A stretch of 64,000 bases of DNA from RGIG3009 sp045596745 (lineage in GTDB: Bacteria > Bacillota > Clostridia > Oscillospirales > Acutalibacteraceae), in contig JAZODA010000051.1 of assembly GCA_045596745.1 (NCBI GenBank), positions 1 to 64,000 on the forward strand, read 5' to 3'. Shown here piece after piece: positions 26,207 through 34,971 of the stretch. Within the stretch, counting starts at the first letter, position 1. Each line of letters starts with the position of its first letter. The notes under the pieces were generated by a model that saw only the letters and a program-made list of their open reading frames with translations, was not told where the DNA came from and searched no databases. The position numbers were made by a program, and so were the translations under genes.

Positions 26207-26551
26207 ATGGATGCTTTGAAACTCATCGCCTCTGATAGCATGAAAGAGGCAGCTCCCAAGTTTGCGATCGGTGATACCATCCGCGTGGACGTTAAGATCC
26301 GCGAAGGTGACCGTGAGCGTATTCAGGCCTTTGAGGGCACTGTTATCGCCAAGAAGGGTTCCGGCGTTGCCGAGACCTTCACCGTCCGCCGTGTTTCCTA
26401 CGGTGTCGGTGTTGAGCGTGTGTTCCCGCTGCATTCCCCCAACGTTGCCGCTGTTTCCATCGTGCGTCACGGTAAGGTTCGCAGAAGCAAGCTGTACTAC
26501 CTGCGTGATCGCGTTGGTAAGGCTGCCAAGGTCAAGGAACTCATTAAATAA
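26207..26551 (+). CDS. rplS: 50S ribosomal protein L19
   Basis: A 114-residue L19, located at the 30S-50S interface. Diagnostic blocks: FAIGDTIRVDVKIREGDRER, FEGTVIAKKGSG, VRRVSYGVGVERVFPLHSP and KLYYLRDRVGKAAKVKE. AAAAGGAGGA precedes the ATG. It is followed by a hairpin that may attenuate transcription into lepB. Confidence 0.98.
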   Translation: MDALKLIASDSMKEAAPKFAIGDTIRVDVKIREGDRERIQAFEGTVIAKKGSGVAETFTVRRVSYGVGVERVFPLHSPNVAAVSIVRHGKVRRSKLYYLRDRVGKAAKVKELIK

Positions 26552-26557
26552 GGCGAA

Positions 26558-26591
26558 AGGGGAGAAAATCGGTCGGTTTTCTCCTCTTTTT
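26558..26591 (+). terminator. Intrinsic terminator after rplS
   Basis: GGAGAAAA (26561-26568), eight-base loop, TTTTCTCC (26577-26584), then TCTTTTTCT. It is AU-rich and may be partial. Confidence 0.7.
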
Positions 26592-26619
26592 CTATTCCGG
26601 TGAAAGGGGGCGCGGTACC

Positions 26620-27201
26620 GTGGCTCACTATCGTCATAACACTTTGCGTGATATGGTGGAAGAACAGCTTCCCCTTATTAAGAAACGGACGCGCCGTTCG
26701 TTGCCGGGTGTGTATTACTGTCTTACTGCATTGTGCGCGGTGATTGTGATACTGGTGATATTCAGTGTGCTGTTCCGTCCTTGCTCGGTGCAGGGTGTAT
26801 CGATGGCACCGACGTTGCAGGATGGCGACCAGCTGCTGTTGTCCAATCTGGATTATACGCCGACCCGTGGTGATATTGTGGCTGTACGCCGCGATAACGG
26901 CACGCCGCTTGTCAAGCGCGTGATTGCCGTCGCCGGGGATATGGTGCATATCGATGGCGAAAGCGGCAAGGTATACTTGAACGGTGAAGTGCTGAATGAA
27001 CCGTACGTCAAAGGTGTTACGTTCCCGATGCATATGACCCAACCGATTGTTGTGCCGGAGGGCGAACTGTTTATTTTAGGCGATAACCGTGAGAATTCCC
27101 ACGACAGTCGTTATGCCGATATCAGCACGGTAGCGGTGGAGGACGTGATGGGTAAGGTTGTGTGGCGGTTCTATCCGCTGTCGCAATTTGGCGGTATGTA
27201 A
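26620..27201 (+). CDS. lepB: Signal peptidase I (first copy)
   Basis: A 193-residue type I (S26A) signal peptidase. One membrane segment (about residues 34-52) is followed by VQGVSMAPTL with nucleophile S61 and PLVKRVIAVAGD with general base K99; GDNRENSHDSR is the conserved C-terminal box. It cleaves Sec and Tat signal peptides outside the membrane. GTG start. A second, distinct copy lies 0.9 kb downstream, on the other side of rbgA. Confidence 0.95.
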   Translation: MAHYRHNTLRDMVEEQLPLIKKRTRRSLPGVYYCLTALCAVIVILVIFSVLFRPCSVQGVSMAPTLQDGDQLLLSNLDYTPTRGDIVAVRRDNGTPLVKRVIAVAGDMVHIDGESGKVYLNGEVLNEPYVKGVTFPMHMTQPIVVPEGELFILGDNRENSHDSRYADISTVAVEDVMGKVVWRFYPLSQFGGM

Positions 27202-27213
27202 GGAGTGTGTCGT

Positions 27214-28077
27214 ATGGAACAACAGCATATTCAGTGGTTTCCGGGCCATATGACACGGACGCGGCGTCGTATTATTGACCGCCTGCCGTTGGTGGATTTG
27301 GTGGCAGAGGTGATTGATGCCCGTATTCCTGTCAGCAGCCGAAACCCCGATATTGACAGTATTGTTGCGGGAAAACCGCGACTGATTGTTCTTAACAAGT
27401 CGGATATCGCCGATGACAGCGCAACCAAAGCGTGGCTTTCTCATTTTTCTGCGAAAGGCATCCCGGCGATTGCGGTGGATTGCAAAAGCGGACAAGGTGT
27501 GCAGCGTTTTGTGCCGCTGGTTCGCGAGATACTTAAGGAACGCATTGCCGCCTGGGAACAGCGCGGTATGAGCAACCGTGCGCTCCGCGTGATGGTGGTG
27601 GGCATTCCCAACTGTGGAAAGTCCTCGTTTATCAATCGTCTGACCCGTGGCGGCAAGGCGAAAGCCGAGGATCGCCCCGGCGTAACGCGGGATCAGCAAT
27701 GGTTTGTGATTGAAGGTGGCGCACAGCTGCTGGACACCCCCGGTGTGTTGTGGCCGAAATTCGAGGATCAGACGGTGGCACAGCGACTGGCATATACCGG
27801 TGCTATCCGTGATGAAATCCTCGACAGCGAAGAACTGGCCTGCGGACTGCTGGAGATTTTGCATCAGCAGTACGAACCGATGCTGCGCGAGCGGTACAAG
27901 CTGACGGGTGAACTCCCGGAGGATAGCTATGACCTGCTTGAGCTTATCGGCCGCAAGCGCGGTATGCTGGTTTCCGGCGGCGAGGTCAATACCGAGCGTG
28001 CCGCCATTATGCTGCTGGACGAGTTTCGCGGCGGCAAACTTGGCAGAATCACACTGGAACGTCCGGTGAAAGAATAA
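27214..28077 (+). CDS. rbgA: Ribosome biogenesis GTPase YlqF/RbgA
   Basis: A 287-residue circularly permuted GTPase: the G4 motif NKSD (near residue 62) comes before G1 (GIPNCGKSSF) and G3 (DTPG). The N-terminal HIQWFPGHMTRTRR is the family hallmark, whose His is needed for GTP hydrolysis. RbgA acts late in 50S assembly, so its place near rplS is sensible. AAGGAG lies eight bases before ATG 27214; an in-frame GTG at 27205 is less likely. Confidence 0.95.
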   Translation: MEQQHIQWFPGHMTRTRRRIIDRLPLVDLVAEVIDARIPVSSRNPDIDSIVAGKPRLIVLNKSDIADDSATKAWLSHFSAKGIPAIAVDCKSGQGVQRFVPLVREILKERIAAWEQRGMSNRALRVMVVGIPNCGKSSFINRLTRGGKAKAEDRPGVTRDQQWFVIEGGAQLLDTPGVLWPKFEDQTVAQRLAYTGAIRDEILDSEELACGLLEILHQQYEPMLRERYKLTGELPEDSYDLLELIGRKRGMLVSGGEVNTERAAIMLLDEFRGGKLGRITLERPVKE

Positions 28078-28104
28078 CACATCGATGGAAAGGTGGGCGA
28101 CCGT

Positions 28105-28653
28105 ATGGAGGCGACACCCGAAAAGAAAACATCTCTGATACCCTCTGTGTTTGAGTGGGCGCAGGTGCTCAGCATCGCTCTGGTGATTATCGCTTGCGTG
28201 TATACGTTTTTGGGGCGAATGATAGACGTAAAGGGACACTCGATGGAAAACACGCTGACCCATGGTGAGCGACTGATTCTTTCGAGTGCTTCGTATACGC
28301 CGCAACGCGGCGACATTGTCGTTATCACCCGCGGCGAGGAGCAGGATCCGCTGATTAAGCGGGTAATCGGCCTTCCCGGAGATACCATACGTATTGACGG
28401 CGTAAGCGGTGAAGTATACCTGAACGGCGAAGTGCTGTCCGAGTCGTATATTACGGGAAAAACCGCCACAGAACTGATGACCGGACCGGTCACGGTTGGT
28501 GAGGGAGAACTGTTTGTTATGGGTGACAACCGCGCTCCCGGTTGCTCACTGGACAGCCGCTCGATTGGCTGTGTGTTGCAATCTAACGTGGTAGGCAAAG
28601 TGGTGTATCGTTTGATGCCGCTCCAGCAGATGGGAGGCTTATACGATGACTAA
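28105..28653 (+). CDS. lepB: Signal peptidase I (second copy)
   Basis: A 182-residue S26A signal peptidase with a single membrane segment (about 20-37), S46 in VKGHSMENTL, K85 in PLIKRVIGLPGD and a GDNRAPGCSLDSR box. It differs clearly from the first copy (for example SMENTL rather than SMAPTL), so they are old paralogues. ATG 28105 is preferred over GTG 28093 because an AAAGGTGG site sits at the right distance. Its end overlaps rnhB by eight bases. Confidence 0.94.
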   Translation: MEATPEKKTSLIPSVFEWAQVLSIALVIIACVYTFLGRMIDVKGHSMENTLTHGERLILSSASYTPQRGDIVVITRGEEQDPLIKRVIGLPGDTIRIDGVSGEVYLNGEVLSESYITGKTATELMTGPVTVGEGELFVMGDNRAPGCSLDSRSIGCVLQSNVVGKVVYRLMPLQQMGGLYDD

Positions 28654-29245
28654 TACGGAGTTCGATGCTGCCGTTCGTGCCGAAGGTTTTTCGCTGCTGT
28701 GCGGTGTGGACGAGGCGGGTCGTGGTCCGCTGGCAGGCCCTGTGTTTGCGGCGGCGGTCATTCTGCGCCCTGATGCGGTGCCGGAAGGACTTAACGATTC
28801 CAAAAAGCTTTCCGAAAAGAAGAGAGAAGCGCTGTTTGATGACATCTGTCGTCTGGCACTGGCGTACAGCATTGCCAGTGCTTCGGTGGAAGAAATCGAG
28901 GAGCTGAACATTTTGCAGGCTACCTATCTCGCGATGCAGCGCGCGGTGGCGGGCTTGTCGGTGACACCTGAACTGGTGTTGGTAGACGGCAATCGCACGC
29001 CGCCCGGTCTTGTTGTACCGTCTCGTACGCTTATCAAGGGCGATTCGCTTTCTGCTTCGGTAGGCGCGGCATCGATTTTGGCGAAGGTAAGCCGTGATCG
29101 TTTGCTTATGGAACTGGATCGCCGGTATCCGGAATATGCGTTTGCCAAGCATAAGGGCTATGGTACGGCATTGCACTATGAGCGGTTGCGTGAACACGGC
29201 ATTTCGCCGGTGCATCGCCCCAGTTTCCTGAAAAATATGCACTAG
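28646..29245 (+). CDS. rnhB: Ribonuclease HII
   Basis: A 199-residue RNase HII, which removes RNA from RNA-DNA hybrids and single ribonucleotides from DNA. Catalytic acidic residues sit in CGVDEAGRGPLAGP (the DEAGR motif) and LVDGN; LNDSKKLSEKKRE and AKHKGYGT are conserved. It overlaps the upstream signal peptidase gene, and yraN follows after 13 bases, the usual clostridial order. Confidence 0.96.
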   Translation: MTNTEFDAAVRAEGFSLLCGVDEAGRGPLAGPVFAAAVILRPDAVPEGLNDSKKLSEKKREALFDDICRLALAYSIASASVEEIEELNILQATYLAMQRAVAGLSVTPELVLVDGNRTPPGLVVPSRTLIKGDSLSASVGAASILAKVSRDRLLMELDRRYPEYAFAKHKGYGTALHYERLREHGISPVHRPSFLKNMH

Positions 29246-29258
29246 GAGGCGTTGTCTC

Positions 29259-29624
29259 TTGGCAGGAGTATCCAAGGGCGCGGCAGGGGAGGTGCTGGCG
29301 GCACGCTATCTGCGTGACAAAGGCTACACCTTGCTCGGAACGAATTATCGTTGCCGTTTTGGCGAGATCGACATAATTGCGGCGGACGATGCGTACATTG
29401 TGTTCGTAGAGGTCAAAAGCCGTGCGCAAAACTCATATTATGCTCCGCGAGAGGCGGTAACCGCCGCCAAGCAGCAGCGCATTATCAAAACGGCGCTGAT
29501 GTATTTGTCGGAGCGTTCGGTAACGCTCCAGCCCCGCTTTGATGTGATTGAAGTGGTCACCGAACCGGGAAACCCGATGAAGACGATTTCCATCGAACAT
29601 CTGGAGAACGCATACGGCGGTTGA
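29259..29624 (+). CDS. YraN/UPF0102 family nuclease-fold protein
   Basis: A 121-residue UPF0102 (YraN) protein with a PD-(D/E)XK nuclease-like core: GEVLAARYLRDKGY, RCRFGEIDIIAAD and IVFVEVKSR give the E...D...EVK pattern. Its cellular role is uncertain, perhaps DNA or RNA processing. The start is TTG 29259 with TAGGAGG nine bases upstream. It follows rnhB as in many Firmicutes. Confidence 0.9.
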   Translation: MAGVSKGAAGEVLAARYLRDKGYTLLGTNYRCRFGEIDIIAADDAYIVFVEVKSRAQNSYYAPREAVTAAKQQRIIKTALMYLSERSVTLQPRFDVIEVVTEPGNPMKTISIEHLENAYGG

Positions 29625-29655
29625 TTTTCTCAAACCGTTAGGGGAGGGAATCAGC

Positions 29656-30597
29656 ATGCAACTGTTTGATTTACATTGTGACACCCTGTCTTCCTGTTAT
29701 CAGGACGGGGTGTCTTTGTGTTGTAACAGGGGAGCGGTTGATTTGCATCGCGGTCGGCGTTTCGCACCGTGGTGTCAGGTTTTTGCGGCATTTATCCCCG
29801 ATACGGTGCGCGGAAAAGCCGCGCTGAAGCAGTGTAAGCGGTTGCTGACCTATGCCAGAGAACAGGAAAAACGGTTGGCACAGCAATTGTCTTTTGTGAC
29901 AGACAATGCTTCGCTGAATCTGGCGGTACGAACCGGACGATGCGCCGGCATACTGGCGGTCGAAAATGCGGCTGCACTCGCCGGAGAAATTGAAAATGTC
30001 GATTTGCTTTCGAAGTTGGGCGTTCGCCTGATGACGCTGACATGGAACGGCGACAACGAGTTGGGACACGGCTGCTTATCCGACTCGAAAGAGGGGTTGA
30101 CCCCATTCGGTAGAAAAGCGGTACGCGCTATGCAACGTGTGGGCATTGTGCCGGATGTGTCGCATCTGAACGAGGCAGGCTTTTGGGACGTGGCAACGAC
30201 GGTTGACGGACCGTTTGTTGCCAGTCATTCGGTGTCGAGAACGGTACATGAGCATCCGCGCAACCTGACCGATGCCCAGTTTAAGGAAATCCGCCGACGT
30301 GGTGGGCTGGTGGGCGTGAACTTTTGCGAATGGCAGCTCGGTGAGCAAAACTTTGACACCATCTACCGTCACATAGCGCAGTATCTTTCGCTGGGCGGCG
30401 AAGAAACGGTAGCGTTCGGCGGAGATCTTGACGGTACAAAAATACCGGATGAGTGGAACGGCATAGCGGTTTATGAAGCGCTTTGGGGCTATTTGCTTTC
30501 GCGCGGACTTTCGGAGTCGCTTTTGGAGGCAATATTCTTCAAAAATGCGTTCAATTTCTTTGCTTGCACTTTACAAGCGCACAAAAGTGAAGTATAA
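29656..30597 (+). CDS. Membrane dipeptidase (peptidase M19)
   Basis: A 313-residue M19 (renal dipeptidase-like) zinc enzyme. MQLFDLHCDTLS carries the first metal ligands (HxD), AVENAAAL, the mid-domain VPDVSHLNEAGFWDV, and VASHSVSRTVHEHPRNLTD holds the His ligands; FGGDLDG is near the end. These enzymes cleave dipeptides, including D-amino acid-containing ones, so cell-wall peptide recycling is plausible. The thrC promoter lies inside its 3' end. Confidence 0.9.
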   Translation: MQLFDLHCDTLSSCYQDGVSLCCNRGAVDLHRGRRFAPWCQVFAAFIPDTVRGKAALKQCKRLLTYAREQEKRLAQQLSFVTDNASLNLAVRTGRCAGILAVENAAALAGEIENVDLLSKLGVRLMTLTWNGDNELGHGCLSDSKEGLTPFGRKAVRAMQRVGIVPDVSHLNEAGFWDVATTVDGPFVASHSVSRTVHEHPRNLTDAQFKEIRRRGGLVGVNFCEWQLGEQNFDTIYRHIAQYLSLGGEETVAFGGDLDGTKIPDEWNGIAVYEALWGYLLSRGLSESLLEAIFFKNAFNFFACTLQAHKSEV

Positions 30598-30598
30598 T
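30570..30598 (+). promoter_or_regulatory. Strong sigma-A promoter for thrC
   Basis: TTTACA (30570-30575), 17-base spacer, TATAAT (30593-30598), embedded in the last codons of the dipeptidase gene. Confidence 0.72.
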
Positions 30599-30648
30599 AT
30601 AAGATAGCAAATTATCGGAATTTCAATGTAAAGGCGAGGTCGGTCATC

Positions 30649-32139
30649 ATGATGTATACCAGTACGCGAGACCGTTCTGTCAGCGCAACGGCTGCACAGG
30701 CGATCACTCAAGGCATTTCCAACGAGGGCGGCTTGTTCGTCCCCGAGCAGCTCCCCGCGGTATCGGCGGCAGAGCTGACGGCAATGGTGTCGCAGAACTA
30801 TATTGAACGCGCTGTGTCGGTGCTGTCGCGTTTCCTCACGGATTTCTCCGTGGAGGAAGTGCGCGAATGCGCCGAGGCGGCTTATGGCTCCGGTCGTTTT
30901 CTCGCGCCGGAAGTTGCGCCTGTGCGCACGCTGAAAGACGATGTTCACGTGCTGGAACTGTGGCACGGCCCGACCTGTGCATTCAAGGATATGGCGCTGC
31001 AGATTCTGCCGCATCTGATGCGCGTTTCTGCGAAAAAGACGTCTGATGGCAAGGAGATTGTCATTTTGGTTGCTACCTCCGGCGATACCGGTAAGGCGGC
31101 ACTGGAAGGCTTCCGTGATGCACCGCACACGCGCATTCTCGTATTCTATCCCGAGAACGGTGTCAGCCCGATGCAGAAACTGCAGATGACCACCCAGCAG
31201 GGCAACAATGTCGGTGTTTGCGCCATCCGCGGCAACTTTGACGATGCGCAGAGCGGCGTCAAAGCGATTTTCACCGATCCTGCCATGCGGGACAAGCTGG
31301 CGAAGCAGGGGATGATGTTCTCCTCTGCCAACTCCATCAACTGGGGTCGTCTGGTACCGCAGATTGTTTACTATTTCTCGGCGTATTGCGATTTGGTCGC
31401 GGCCGGTACTGTCAAGATGGGCGAGACGGTCAACGTGGCTGTTCCGACCGGTAACTTCGGCAACATTCTGGCGGCGTATTATGCCCGTGAAATGGGTCTG
31501 CCGATCGGTCGCCTCATCTGTGCGTCCAACTGCAACAACGTGCTTTCGGACTTCATCCGCACCGGTACGTACGATCGTCGCCGCGATTTCCATACCACGG
31601 TGTCGCCGTCGATGGATATTCTCATTTCCTCCAACCTGGAGCGCCTGCTGTATCATCTTTCGGGTTGCGATGCCGACTTGGTTGCCGATTTGATGGCACA
31701 GCTGCAGACGAAGGGCAGCTACACTGTCCCGGATTCGCTGCTCCAAAAGATTCGTGCGCTGTTTGTCGGTGGCTGGTGCGATGATGAGCAGACGATGACC
31801 ACCATCCGTAAAACGTACGAAGAACAGAAGTATCTGTGCGATACGCACACGGCGGTTGCGGTGGCTGTTTGTGAGCAGTACCGTGCCGAAAGCGGCGACG
31901 CAACGCCGCTGATTGTGGCGTCGACCGCCGACCCCTACAAGTTCTCCGCCAGCGTGCTGCGTGCCTTTGGCGCCGAGCAGGAGGATGAGGACGAGTTTGA
32001 TAAGGTGGATCGCCTGAACGCGTTGACCGGCGCACCCATTCCGCCGTCGCTGGCCGTTCTGAAAGGTCAGGAGCCGCGTTTCAAGCAGGTCTGCACCCGT
32101 GAGACGATGGAGGACACCGTCTGCGAAATGCTGAAATAA
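30649..32139 (+). CDS. thrC: Threonine synthase
   Basis: A 496-residue PLP enzyme converting O-phosphohomoserine to threonine. It is the long class: YTSTRDRS at the N-terminus, GISNEGGLFVPEQLP, PLP lysine K113 in TCAFKDMALQ, and VATSGDTGKAALEGF for phosphate binding. Two ATGs are adjacent (30649 and 30652); GGCGAGG lies upstream. No hom or thrB is adjacent, but asd 10 kb away makes the shared aspartate-semialdehyde precursor. Confidence 0.96.
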   Translation: MMYTSTRDRSVSATAAQAITQGISNEGGLFVPEQLPAVSAAELTAMVSQNYIERAVSVLSRFLTDFSVEEVRECAEAAYGSGRFLAPEVAPVRTLKDDVHVLELWHGPTCAFKDMALQILPHLMRVSAKKTSDGKEIVILVATSGDTGKAALEGFRDAPHTRILVFYPENGVSPMQKLQMTTQQGNNVGVCAIRGNFDDAQSGVKAIFTDPAMRDKLAKQGMMFSSANSINWGRLVPQIVYYFSAYCDLVAAGTVKMGETVNVAVPTGNFGNILAAYYAREMGLPIGRLICASNCNNVLSDFIRTGTYDRRRDFHTTVSPSMDILISSNLERLLYHLSGCDADLVADLMAQLQTKGSYTVPDSLLQKIRALFVGGWCDDEQTMTTIRKTYEEQKYLCDTHTAVAVAVCEQYRAESGDATPLIVASTADPYKFSASVLRAFGAEQEDEDEFDKVDRLNALTGAPIPPSLAVLKGQEPRFKQVCTRETMEDTVCEMLK

Positions 32140-32154
32140 GAGCGAGGTGGCTGT

Positions 32155-32847
32155 GTGGCACTGTTCGTTTTGTCCGATACCCATTTATCGCTCTCCGCAG
32201 ACAAGTCGATGACGGTGTTCCGCGGCTGGGACGATTATGTGGAGCGTCTGGAAAAGAACTGGCGAGCCTTGGTTTCGCCGGAGGATACGGTGGTCATTGC
32301 CGGTGACATTTCGTGGGCGATGGCACTGGAGGATACGTTGGCAGATTTTAAGTTTCTGCAGTCGCTTCCGGGGCGCAAACTCATTTTCAAGGGCAACCAC
32401 GATTATTGGTGGTGCACCCGGCGGAAGATGGACCGGTTCCTGGAAGAAAACGGTCTGGATTCCATCACCATCGTGCATAACGATGCTGTGGCGGTAGACA
32501 ATCGTTTTGCCGTGTGTGGTACGCGCGGCTGGTTTTACGACGAGTCCGAACCGGACAACGCCAAGATTATGAACCGCGAGGCAGCACGCTTGAAAACGTC
32601 GTTGGATGCGGCGCTGGAGACCGGGCTGGAACCCATTGTGTTTTTGCATTATCCGCCGTTGTTTGACGGGGGAGAGGCTGCCGAACTGCTGGCAGTTCTT
32701 AAGGATACGCCGGTGCGTCGTTGCTACTACGGACACGTGCATGGCGCGGGTATCCGACAGGCGTTTCAGGGCGAATGGCAGGGGATTCAGTTCAAATTGA
32801 CTTCCTGCGATGCTCTTTCGTTCTGTCCGATGCTCATTCCGGACTAA
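32155..32847 (+). CDS. Cytoplasmic metallophosphoesterase
   Basis: A 230-residue calcineurin-like phosphoesterase with FVLSDTHL (DxH) at the N-terminus, IAGDISWAM, FKGNHDYWW (GNHD), FLHYPP and YGHVHG. There is no signal peptide. Homologues are common single-domain proteins of unknown substrate in Clostridia. GTG start, 15 bases after thrC, so probably co-transcribed with it. Confidence 0.85.
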   Translation: MALFVLSDTHLSLSADKSMTVFRGWDDYVERLEKNWRALVSPEDTVVIAGDISWAMALEDTLADFKFLQSLPGRKLIFKGNHDYWWCTRRKMDRFLEENGLDSITIVHNDAVAVDNRFAVCGTRGWFYDESEPDNAKIMNREAARLKTSLDAALETGLEPIVFLHYPPLFDGGEAAELLAVLKDTPVRRCYYGHVHGAGIRQAFQGEWQGIQFKLTSCDALSFCPMLIPD

Positions 32848-32884
32848 AAAGTTTATAAAACGGCTGAAAAAAGCGAAAATATAG

Positions 32885-32913
32885 TGGAAATTTTCAGCAA
32901 GATATGGTATAAT
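32885..32913 (+). promoter_or_regulatory. Promoter for tig (extended -10)
   Basis: TGGAAA (32885-32890), 17-base spacer, TATAAT (32908-32913) preceded by TGG, giving an extended -10. Confidence 0.65.
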
Positions 32914-32978
32914 GGCTCGTATTTATAATACAACAATTTTGTATTTTAAGGATTTTCAAATCATAGGAGGCAACAATC

Positions 32979-34286
32979 ATGGCACTGAAACAGGCAAACA
33001 AAGTAGAAACCAACCGCGTGGAGCTGGAGATCGAGGTCGGCGCAGAAGAATTTGCGGCGGCTGTTCAGGCTGCGTATCGCAAGAACGTCGGCAAGATCAA
33101 CGTTCCCGGTTTCCGTAAGGGTAAGGCGCCCCGCGCAATCGTAGAGAAGATCTACGGCACCGGCGTGTTCTATGAGGATGCGATTAACGATCTGTATCCC
33201 ACGGCTCTGGAAGCAGCGATTGCTGAGTCCGGCTATGAGTATGTCGAAGACAAAGTCGACCTGGATGTCGTGTCTGTCGGCGAGGAAGGTCTGTGCTTCA
33301 AAGCGGTTATCACCGTGAAGCCGGAAATCGAACTCACCGCATACAAGGGCCTGAAGGCGAAGAAGAAGGCTGTCTCCGTTAAAGAAGACGAAATCAAGGC
33401 TGAGCTGGAGAAGCTGCAGGATCGCAACTCCCGTCTGGTGACGGTGGAGGATCGTGCCGCTGCCGAGGGCGACACCGTTGTGTTTGATTTCGAAGGCTTC
33501 GTGGACGATGTGGCCTTTGAGGGCGGCAAGGCGGAGAATCATTCTCTGGTGCTCGGCTCCGGCCAGTTCATCCCCGGCTTTGAAGATCAGATTGTCGGCA
33601 AGAAGGCTGAGGAAGCTTTCGACGTCAACGTGACCTTCCCTGAAGAGTATCATGCGGCTGAGCTCGCTGGCAAACCGGCTGTCTTCAAGTGCGTGCTGCA
33701 CGAAATCAAGACCAAGGAGATGCCCGAGCTGAACGACGATTTCGCCAAGGATTGCAGCGAGTTCGATACGCTGGATGAGCTGAAGGCGGACATCAAAGCG
33801 AAGCTCAAGCAGCAGAAAGAGCGTGCCGCTGACGAAGCGTTCGAGACCGAACTGATGGAGCAGCTGTGCGCCAATGTGCAGGGCGAGATTCCGAACGCCA
33901 TGTACGAGAACCGCATCAACGAGAGTGTGCAGGATTTCGGCTACCGTCTGCAGATGCAGGGCCTGGATCTCGACACCTACATGAAATATACCGGCATGGA
34001 TATGGAAAGCTTCCGCGGCGGTTTCCGCGAGCAGGCTGAGCGTTCCGTGAAGGTGCGTCTGGCGCTGGAGAAGATTGCGGCTCTGGAGAACCTGGCTCCC
34101 TCCGATGAGGATGTCGAGGCTGAGTTCAAGAAGTACGCCGATCAGTACTCCATGGAAATCGAGAAGATTAAGTCTCTGATTCCGGATGCCAGCATCCGCG
34201 GCGATCTGGCGGTGTCCAAGGCGATGGATCTGGTGAAGGCCAACGCTGTTGCTCCCACCAAGGCCAAGGCGAAGAAAGAGGATTAA
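32979..34286 (+). CDS. tig: Trigger factor
   Basis: A 435-residue ribosome-associated chaperone and peptidyl-prolyl isomerase. The N-terminal ribosome-binding loop appears as PGFRKGKAPR; an FKBP-type domain spans about 150-245 (VVFDFEGFVDDVAFEGGKAENHSLVLGSG in part), and the helical C-terminal domain follows. The full length matches the family. It is followed by clpP and clpX, the standard tig-clpP-clpX-lon-engB quality-control cluster. ATAGGAGG precedes the ATG. Confidence 0.97.
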   Translation: MALKQANKVETNRVELEIEVGAEEFAAAVQAAYRKNVGKINVPGFRKGKAPRAIVEKIYGTGVFYEDAINDLYPTALEAAIAESGYEYVEDKVDLDVVSVGEEGLCFKAVITVKPEIELTAYKGLKAKKKAVSVKEDEIKAELEKLQDRNSRLVTVEDRAAAEGDTVVFDFEGFVDDVAFEGGKAENHSLVLGSGQFIPGFEDQIVGKKAEEAFDVNVTFPEEYHAAELAGKPAVFKCVLHEIKTKEMPELNDDFAKDCSEFDTLDELKADIKAKLKQQKERAADEAFETELMEQLCANVQGEIPNAMYENRINESVQDFGYRLQMQGLDLDTYMKYTGMDMESFRGGFREQAERSVKVRLALEKIAALENLAPSDEDVEAEFKKYADQYSMEIEKIKSLIPDASIRGDLAVSKAMDLVKANAVAPTKAKAKKED

Positions 34287-34345
34287 TTTCCGAAAACTGT
34301 CCCATATTAACAAGAGCGAAGAATCATCAAGAAAGGATGAGAGCC

Positions 34346-34933
34346 ATGAGTATTTCCATTCCCTATGTTGTTGAGCAGACCAGCCGTGGCGAACGCAGCT
34401 ACGATATTTTCTCCCGCCTGCTGAACGACCGAATCATTATGTTGTCGGACGAGGTTAACGATACCACGGCCTCACTGGTGGTAGCACAGCTCCTGTATCT
34501 GGAGGGACAGGACCCCGATAAGGATATCCACCTGTACATCAACTCTCCCGGTGGATCGATTTCGGCAGGCATGGCGATTTACGACACCATGCAGTTCATC
34601 AAGTGTGATGTGTCCACCATTTGCGTTGGTATGGCCGCCAGTATGGGTTCGTTCCTGCTGGCTGCCGGTGCCAAAGGCAAGCGTCTGGCACTGCCCAACA
34701 GTGAGATTATGATCCATCAGCCGCTCGGCGGTGCAAAGGGTCAGGCGAGCGATATCAAGATCCAGGCAGAGCACATTCTGTTTATCCGCAATCGGATGAA
34801 CACCCTGCTCTCGCAGATGACCGGTCAGTCGCTGAAGGTAATCGAAAAGGATACCGACCGCGACAACTGGATGACGGCGGAAGATGCCGTGAAGTACGGT
34901 CTGATTGACAAGGTGATTGAAAAGCGCGCGTGA
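34346..34933 (+). CDS. clpP: ATP-dependent Clp protease proteolytic subunit
   Basis: A 195-residue ClpP serine protease with its triad intact: S99 in GMAASMGSF, H124 in IMIHQP and D173 in DRDNWM. It forms the tetradecameric chamber fed by ClpX. ATG 34346 is chosen by the GAAAGGA site eight bases upstream; there is no visible long propeptide. ClpX lies 38 bases downstream. Confidence 0.98.
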   Translation: MSISIPYVVEQTSRGERSYDIFSRLLNDRIIMLSDEVNDTTASLVVAQLLYLEGQDPDKDIHLYINSPGGSISAGMAIYDTMQFIKCDVSTICVGMAASMGSFLLAAGAKGKRLALPNSEIMIHQPLGGAKGQASDIKIQAEHILFIRNRMNTLLSQMTGQSLKVIEKDTDRDNWMTAEDAVKYGLIDKVIEKRA

Positions 34934-34971
34934 GTGAATCACGAATTCTAACCACAGAAAGGGTATGACAC

